Shown here: piece by piece, positions 59,659 to 64,000 of the stretch | Layout of the letters: each line of letters opens with the position of its first letter | Position numbering within the stretch: the stretch's first letter is position 1 | NCBI RefSeq assembly: GCF_900100195.1 | Contig: NZ_FNES01000015.1 | Coordinates: forward strand, 1 to 64,000 | Direction of reading: 5' to 3' | Length of the DNA: 64,000 bases | DNA from: Billgrantia gudaonensis | GTDB lineage: Bacteria > Pseudomonadota > Gammaproteobacteria > Pseudomonadales > Halomonadaceae | Made by a program: the position numbers and the translations under genes | Notes under the pieces: model-generated | Told to the model about the DNA's origin: nothing | Databases searched by the model: none | Seen by the model: the letters and a program-made list of their open reading frames with translations, nothing else

Positions 59659-60830
59659 GCGTTTCCCTCGAGGGCGAAGCGCGCCCCGTGCGCACTCCAT
59701 TGGCTGTCGGGCACGATCACGATCTTGCCCAGGTAGTTGCTGCCGCGGGCGACGAAGTAGCGCTCGGCGTCGTGAAGCTCGGAGAGCTTGAAGGCGGCGT
59801 GCAGCACCGGCTTGAGGTCGCCGCCGCGTATCCAGGCCACCAGCTGCTCGGCCTCCTCGCGAGTGCCGTGAGAGACGCCGAAGATCTGCACCTGATAGAG
59901 GTAGATGCGCGTCCACATGATCTCGCTGAGGTTGCCGCCGCTGGCCCCGGCGATGGAGAGCCGTGGATAGGTGCTGCGGGCCTTCATGTCGCCGATCATG
60001 GTGTCGATGAAGCGGTCGGTCATCTCGCCGCCGACGAGATCCATCACTGCGTCGATGGGCGCTCCACCGGTGACCGAGAGGGTGCGTTCGACGAATGAGG
60101 CCAGGTCGCCGCGGTCGATCACCGCCTCGGCGCCCAGCGACAGCAGGGCGTCGGCCTTCTCGGGCTGGCTCACCGCGTAGGGAATGGCACCGACGATGCG
60201 ACACAGCTGGATCAGCGCCGTGCCCACGCCGCCGCTGGCGCCGGTGACGAGCACCCGCTCCCCCGCGCTGACCCGGGCCGAGGTCATCATGTGGTAGGCC
60301 GTCTGGTAGGAGCACATGCCCATGGCGGCGAGTTCGGCATCGGCGAGCTCCGGGTTGGGCACGTGGTGAAACTGGTCCGAGGGCACCGCGACGTACTCGG
60401 CGAAGCCGCCGTCGGCACCGTGACCGTAGTAGTCGGGCATCAGGTTGATATCGCGGCGCGCATCGGGATAGAGGTTGAAGTCGAGCAGGCCGCGCTCGCC
60501 GATGCGCCCGGCCTCGACTCCCTCGCCGACGGCGACCACGCGCCCGGCCACGTCGGCGCCCTGGATGCGCGGAAAGGTCAGGGTCGCTTCGCCGCCCATG
60601 GCAAAGGAGGTCACCTCGCCCTTCTCCTTGGTGGGATAGAGCCCTTCGCGCGCCTTGCGGTCGGTATTGTTCTTGGCCGTTGCCGTGACCTGCACCAGCA
60701 CCTCGCCGGGTCCCGGCCTGGGGGTGGGCACGTCCTGGCGATAGACCAGCTTGTCGATATCGCCGTGCCCGGTGAGCACCATGGCGGCCATGGTCTCGGG
60801 CACGGTGTCGGGAAGGGGTGCGCTAGCCAT
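59655..60830 (-). CDS. MDR-family NAD(P)-dependent oxidoreductase (quinone reductase/crotonyl-CoA-like)
   Basis: The 391-residue protein has a GroES-like N-terminal domain (RPGPGEVLVQVTATAKNNTDRKAREG, IQGADVAGRVVAVGEGVEAG) and a Rossmann domain with VLVTGASGGVGTALIQLCRIVGA. No structural zinc Cys cluster is seen, so it belongs to the zinc-free quinone-reductase/enoyl-reductase side of MDR enzymes. The ATG is at 60828-60830. Its stop overlaps the start of the proline-racemase-family gene. The product may be an unsaturated or keto acid reductant in the same pathway; this is inference. Confidence 0.88.
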   Translation of the reverse strand: MASAPLPDTVPETMAAMVLTGHGDIDKLVYRQDVPTPRPGPGEVLVQVTATAKNNTDRKAREGLYPTKEKGEVTSFAMGGEATLTFPRIQGADVAGRVVAVGEGVEAGRIGERGLLDFNLYPDARRDINLMPDYYGHGADGGFAEYVAVPSDQFHHVPNPELADAELAAMGMCSYQTAYHMMTSARVSAGERVLVTGASGGVGTALIQLCRIVGAIPYAVSQPEKADALLSLGAEAVIDRGDLASFVERTLSVTGGAPIDAVMDLVGGEMTDRFIDTMIGDMKARSTYPRLSIAGASGGNLSEIMWTRIYLYQVQIFGVSHGTREEAEQLVAWIRGGDLKPVLHAAFKLSELHDAERYFVARGSNYLGKIVIVPDSQWSAHGARFALEGNA

Positions 60831-60992
60831 CGGCTGCCTCCTGGGTTGGGCCGTGTCAAAGGCGCGACGATAGTGCAATCGGCCGTCGCATGAAAAGAGC
60901 GGTTCGTTCTTGATTTGCCCGGTTTTCTCGCAACTTTTTCTGTTGCCTCGCCGCGCCGGGCATGCTGCCCTGCGAGCGGAGCCGGTAGCTCG

Positions 60993-61961
60993 CTACAACC
61001 AGTGCTTGCGACGGAACAGCCACAGCAGCGAGACGCCGATGGCCAGCATCACCGCGAGCACCACGAAGTAGCCATAGCGGTAGGCGAGTTCCGGCATGTG
61101 CGCGAAGTTCATGCCGTAGATGCCGGCAATGAAGGTCAGCGGCACGAAGATGGCGGTGATCACCGTCAGTACCCGCATGGTGAGGTTGAGCTGGTGCGAG
61201 GAGAGCGAGATGTAGCCGTCGATCAGATCGCCGCAAATGTCATAGTACATCTGGGTCAGGCTGTGAAGGCGCTCGAATCGCTCGTGCACGTCGTTGATGG
61301 CGTGGAAGGTATCCTCGTTGCCCCGGGGCAGGTGGGAGTAGTCGTAAGCGGTCAGGTCCTGGGTGATGCCGACGTGGTAATTGAACACCCGACGCATTTT
61401 CACCAGCCGCGAGCGATAAGCGATGATGCGGCGCATCAGGGCGTCGCTGCCGTCGTCTAGCAGGGCGTCTTCCAGGTCGCTCAAGGCATTCTCGAACTCG
61501 AGCAGGCTGTCCAGATAGTACCCGGCAGAGAGGTACATCACGCGCAGCGCCACGTGCTCGGGCGAGCGGCGCAGCAGCACGCCGCCCTCGGCGTCGAACA
61601 GGCGGTCGATGCTCAGCGCCTTGCCGGGATGCAGGGTGATCAAGAAGCGCTCGCCGAGAAAGAAGGCCATCTGCTGGGGCGTGTAGTTGAGCTCGGCATC
61701 GAAGGCGGAGATTCCGCGGTAGAGGATCAGGGTGTGGTTCTCGAACTCTTCGATCTTGGGCGGATGACGCTCGCGATGGGCATCCTCGATGGCCATGGGG
61801 TGGCAGCCGAACGCCTCCAGCAGCTCGCGCTCGCGAGCTATCGGCTCTCCCTGCATGTCGATCCAGATATGCCCCTGCGGCGCCGCCTGCCAGGTGGCGA
61901 TCAGTTCCTCGCCGCCCAGATGCTCCTGGCCTTCGCCATCCAACCATCGCGTACGAATCAT
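60993..61961 (-). CDS. CorA/ZntB-family metal ion transporter
   Basis: The 322-residue protein has a large cytoplasmic funnel domain and two C-terminal helices. The pore signature is YGMNF (FVPLTFIAGIYGMNFAHMP), followed by a second helix (YGYFVVLAVMLAIGVSLLWLFRR). The N-terminal part (WIDMQGEPIARERELLEAFGCHPMAIEDAHRERHPPKIEEFENHTLILYRG) is like ZntB/CorA. It moves Mg, Zn or Co ions; which one is not given by sequence. The ATG at 61959-61961 has GGGAG upstream; a start five codons earlier is possible. Confidence 0.9.
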   Translation of the reverse strand: MIRTRWLDGEGQEHLGGEELIATWQAAPQGHIWIDMQGEPIARERELLEAFGCHPMAIEDAHRERHPPKIEEFENHTLILYRGISAFDAELNYTPQQMAFFLGERFLITLHPGKALSIDRLFDAEGGVLLRRSPEHVALRVMYLSAGYYLDSLLEFENALSDLEDALLDDGSDALMRRIIAYRSRLVKMRRVFNYHVGITQDLTAYDYSHLPRGNEDTFHAINDVHERFERLHSLTQMYYDICGDLIDGYISLSSHQLNLTMRVLTVITAIFVPLTFIAGIYGMNFAHMPELAYRYGYFVVLAVMLAIGVSLLWLFRRKHWL

Positions 61962-62077
61962 CGCGTTCTCCCTCACGGATTACTTGTCTTGGCGCGTCTC
62001 GCCACCGCCCGCGTTTCGCTGGTTGCCAGCATAGCGAAATCGCCGGCCCCGGTACGAGACACTCGGCTCCGCGAGAC

Positions 62078-62983
62078 TCACGGTGTCGGCGCCTGAGCTT
62101 CCGCCTGGGCTTCGGTCAGCCGCTCCAGCGGCACGGGCCCCTCGAGAAAGCCGAACATCCAGGTCAACGCCCCGGGCAGGCTGGCCCGCCACACTCGCCA
62201 GGTATGGCCGCCGGAAAACGTCTCCAGCGTGATGCGGTAGGGCTGGTTCGGCTCCAACGCTTGGTAGATCAGACGCGTGTGATGCAGGGCATTGAAGACG
62301 TCGCGGTCGCCGGCACTGAGGTAAAGCGGCACCACCAGTTCGCCGGCCAGGTAGGCATCGAGGTGGGCAGTGTAGTTGCGCGCCTTCCACAGCGCGACAT
62401 CGAACTCGCCCGCCGCATCGAGAAAGGCGGGATGGCGCCAGGCGGAGGAGTCGTCCGGCGGCAGGGGATGGTAGCTGGCCGGACTCAGCGCGGCCGCGGC
62501 GGCGAAGCGTTCGGGGCGCTCCAGGGCGAAGTTGACGGAGCCGTAGCCACCGGCGGATAGACCGGCCACGCCGCGCCAGGCGCGCTCCGGAACCACCTGC
62601 CAAGTGGCCTCCACGTGGGGTATGAGATCGTCGAAGAAGGCGCGCCGGGCGGGCTCGTTGTAGCCGTCGATCCACCAGCTGCGGCTGCCGGGCATGACGA
62701 TGACCGCCGGCGGGATCACGCCCTCGCGGATCAGGCGGTCGGCGGTACGCTCGAGGCCGCCGCGCTCGACCCAATCGGAGGCATCGCCGAAGGAGCCATG
62801 CAGCAGATAGATGGCCGGATAGGCCTGCTGCGCACTGCGATAGCCGTCGGGCAGATAGAGCGTATAGGGGTAGTCGCGGCCCAGCACCGCGGACGCGAAG
62901 CGGTGATGACTGATCTGGCCGGCCAGCAGCGGTGAGCAGAACAGCAGCACTAGCATGCCGATGGCACAGCACCGAAACGTCAT
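62078..62983 (-). CDS. Secreted alpha/beta-hydrolase esterase (EstA/esterase D-like)
   Basis: The 301-residue protein has a signal peptide (MTFRCCAIGMLVLLFCSPLLAG) and an alpha/beta-hydrolase fold. The oxyanion/early motif is AIYLLHGSFGDASDW, the nucleophile elbow GLSAGGYGSVNFAL, the acid probably in LSAGDRDVFN, and the His in FSGGHTWRVW. It belongs to the putative esterase/Fes family. The ATG is at 62981-62983. It is divergent from an acyltransferase gene, which suggests linked surface-ester chemistry but does not prove it. Confidence 0.87.
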   Translation of the reverse strand: MTFRCCAIGMLVLLFCSPLLAGQISHHRFASAVLGRDYPYTLYLPDGYRSAQQAYPAIYLLHGSFGDASDWVERGGLERTADRLIREGVIPPAVIVMPGSRSWWIDGYNEPARRAFFDDLIPHVEATWQVVPERAWRGVAGLSAGGYGSVNFALERPERFAAAAALSPASYHPLPPDDSSAWRHPAFLDAAGEFDVALWKARNYTAHLDAYLAGELVVPLYLSAGDRDVFNALHHTRLIYQALEPNQPYRITLETFSGGHTWRVWRASLPGALTWMFGFLEGPVPLERLTEAQAEAQAPTP

Positions 62984-63009
62984 GATCGGACTCCCGATAC
63001 CCAAGCGAG

Positions 63010-63024
63010 AATGACATCGTCATT
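63010..63024. promoter_or_regulatory. Palindrome in the esterase leader
   Basis: AATGAC-ATC-GTCATT is a perfect inverted repeat 27 bases upstream of the esterase start, in the 140-base divergent region shared with the acyltransferase gene. It may be an operator or chance. Confidence 0.3.
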
Positions 63025-63123
63025 GCACGAGGAATGTTTGCGTTCCGACGTGGTCGGACAGCCTGGCAGGCGCCGACGTTCCACTCCGCTTCACACGACG
63101 ACACGACACAGGCCCGGTAGCCC

Positions 63124-64000
63124 ATGAAAGGACGCATCGAGGAAATCTACTGGCTCAGGTTCTACGGCTGCCTGGCTGTCTTCCTTTTCCACCTGATCCT
63201 GCGCATCGAAGACAACTACCTGTCGCACCTGACCCTGGATCTCGCGCGCATTCCATTGGTCCTGGGCACGCCGATCTTCATCTTCATTTCGATCTTCCTC
63301 TTTTCAGCCCGCTATGGCGACGCCGTCCCCCACCACTTCCTGGCCAACCGTTTCAAGTACGTCATGGTGCCCTACCTGGTCTACGGGCTGATCTACTCGC
63401 TGGCCGAGTATGTGCGGGTCAAGGCCAATGGCGATTCGCTCGGTTTTGCCGGCCACATGACCGAGTACCTGGTGTTCGCCGGCTGGCACGGCTATTTCCT
63501 GATCATCGCCATGCAGTTCTACGTGCTGTTCTGGCTCTACAATCGCTTCCGGCTCTGGCACTGGCTCTCTTCGGGTCCAGGGCTGGTAATCGGAGCGCTC
63601 ATCAGCATGGGCTACTGGGGCTACTTCCGTTGGCAGGGCCTCGAGCCACCGGGATACCTGCACTGGATCGCGCCAATCGGCTGGATCTACCTGTTCTTCC
63701 TCGCCGTGCTGCTGGTCAGCGCTTATCCGAACCTGATGAAGCGACGCTGGTTTCGCTGCTTCGCCAATCCGGCCTGGCTGCTGGCTACCGTGGCGGGTAT
63801 CGTGCTGTTCACGCTGCGCGGCGAGCTCGAATACTCCTCCAAAGAAACCTGGGTGGTGCCGCTGTTCATCTTTTCGGCGCTGTGGGCCATGAACTGGCTG
63901 GCCGATCGTCCGGCACCGCGATTGGTGAAGCAAGTCAACGAGTATTCCTTCGGCATTTATCTGGCTCATCCGCTGTTCTTTTCCGTCGTCGACTTCGTCA
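63124..64000 (+). CDS. Acyltransferase family 3 membrane protein (cut by window end)
   Basis: The gene runs off the window after 292 codons without a stop. It encodes a polytopic O-acyltransferase of the OafA/YrhL type: EEIYWLRFYGCLAVFLFHLILRI with the catalytic His in FLFHL, then many helices (PLVLGTPIFIFISIFLFSARYG, IYLFFLAVLLVSAYP) and SFGIYLAHPLFFSVV at the end. Such proteins acylate surface sugars or lipids using acyl-CoA at the inner membrane. The start MKGRIEEIYWLRFYG fits the family. Confidence 0.88.
   Translation, partial: MKGRIEEIYWLRFYGCLAVFLFHLILRIEDNYLSHLTLDLARIPLVLGTPIFIFISIFLFSARYGDAVPHHFLANRFKYVMVPYLVYGLIYSLAEYVRVKANGDSLGFAGHMTEYLVFAGWHGYFLIIAMQFYVLFWLYNRFRLWHWLSSGPGLVIGALISMGYWGYFRWQGLEPPGYLHWIAPIGWIYLFFLAVLLVSAYPNLMKRRWFRCFANPAWLLATVAGIVLFTLRGELEYSSKETWVVPLFIFSALWAMNWLADRPAPRLVKQVNEYSFGIYLAHPLFFSVVDFV

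Noticed and set aside
1..64000. CRISPR arrays, tRNA, rRNA or riboswitches
   Set aside because: No regularly spaced repeats and no tRNA- or rRNA-like sequence was seen by eye; small structured RNAs cannot be excluded without a covariance search.

Overview
The window is high-GC, densely coded bacterial DNA. Its content suggests a metabolically versatile marine or halophilic gammaproteobacterium, with Halomonas or a relative the best guess. The pointers are OpuAC-type betaine-binding protein, many LysR/GntR/TetR-controlled catabolic cassettes, AzlCD, ArfB, DUF1499, CorA/ZntB and a RecD/type I restriction remnant region. This is inference from gene content; no rRNA or tRNA is visible to confirm it. 

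Layout. 1-7.1 kb is a decayed accessory region. It holds an IS3-type element end, two separate fragments of the recD 3' end, an AT-rich Sll1717-type P-loop ATPase, a RhuM-Fic protein beside a scrap of hsdR, copies of a short repeat, and a nucleosidase gene whose first codons are the start of the IS transposase. 7.1-11.5 kb carries AzlCD, an azoreductase with its LysR, an orphan MNT nucleotidyltransferase and another LysR. 11.6-18.3 kb is one operon: HAD phosphatase, Dpp-type ABC transporter (two permeases, binding protein, double ATPase) and calcineurin-type phosphoesterase. 18.4-24.5 kb has a glycosyltransferase, an IMPase, two MerR regulators, DUF2938, VOC and TehB genes, with remnants of higA and an SDR gene. 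24.8-26 kb pairs an IsdG-like haem monooxygenase with a double CbiX-domain protein. 

26-35 kb is the most interesting block. Two LysR genes meet tail to tail. Outward from one runs a 2OG-Fe(II) oxygenase, a DddP-like M24 protein and an orphan OpuAC-type binding protein. Outward from the other runs an aldehyde dehydrogenase, an iron alcohol dehydrogenase and an enolase-superfamily dehydratase. Together they look like a catabolic system for a methylated or zwitterionic osmolyte. The DddP-like protein keeps all six metal ligands and lacks the proposed catalytic Asp of DMSP lyase. 

35-45.5 kb holds regulators, exporters (LysE, two MFS/DMT), a class D beta-lactamase and small enzymes. 45.5-51 kb has YbaK and a GntR-linked cassette (Fcy1-like deaminase, YfcC transporter, DUF1028, carbamoylase-type M20 amidohydrolase) around a perfect 22-bp palindrome. 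51-64 kb has GFA, DUF3820 (plus a decayed second copy), DUF427, LysR/MFS, NfsA, an M42 peptidase, DUF1499, ArfB, DUF1289, an atypical proline-racemase-family protein with Ser/Thr at both catalytic Cys positions, an MDR oxidoreductase, CorA, an esterase, and an acyltransferase cut by the window end.
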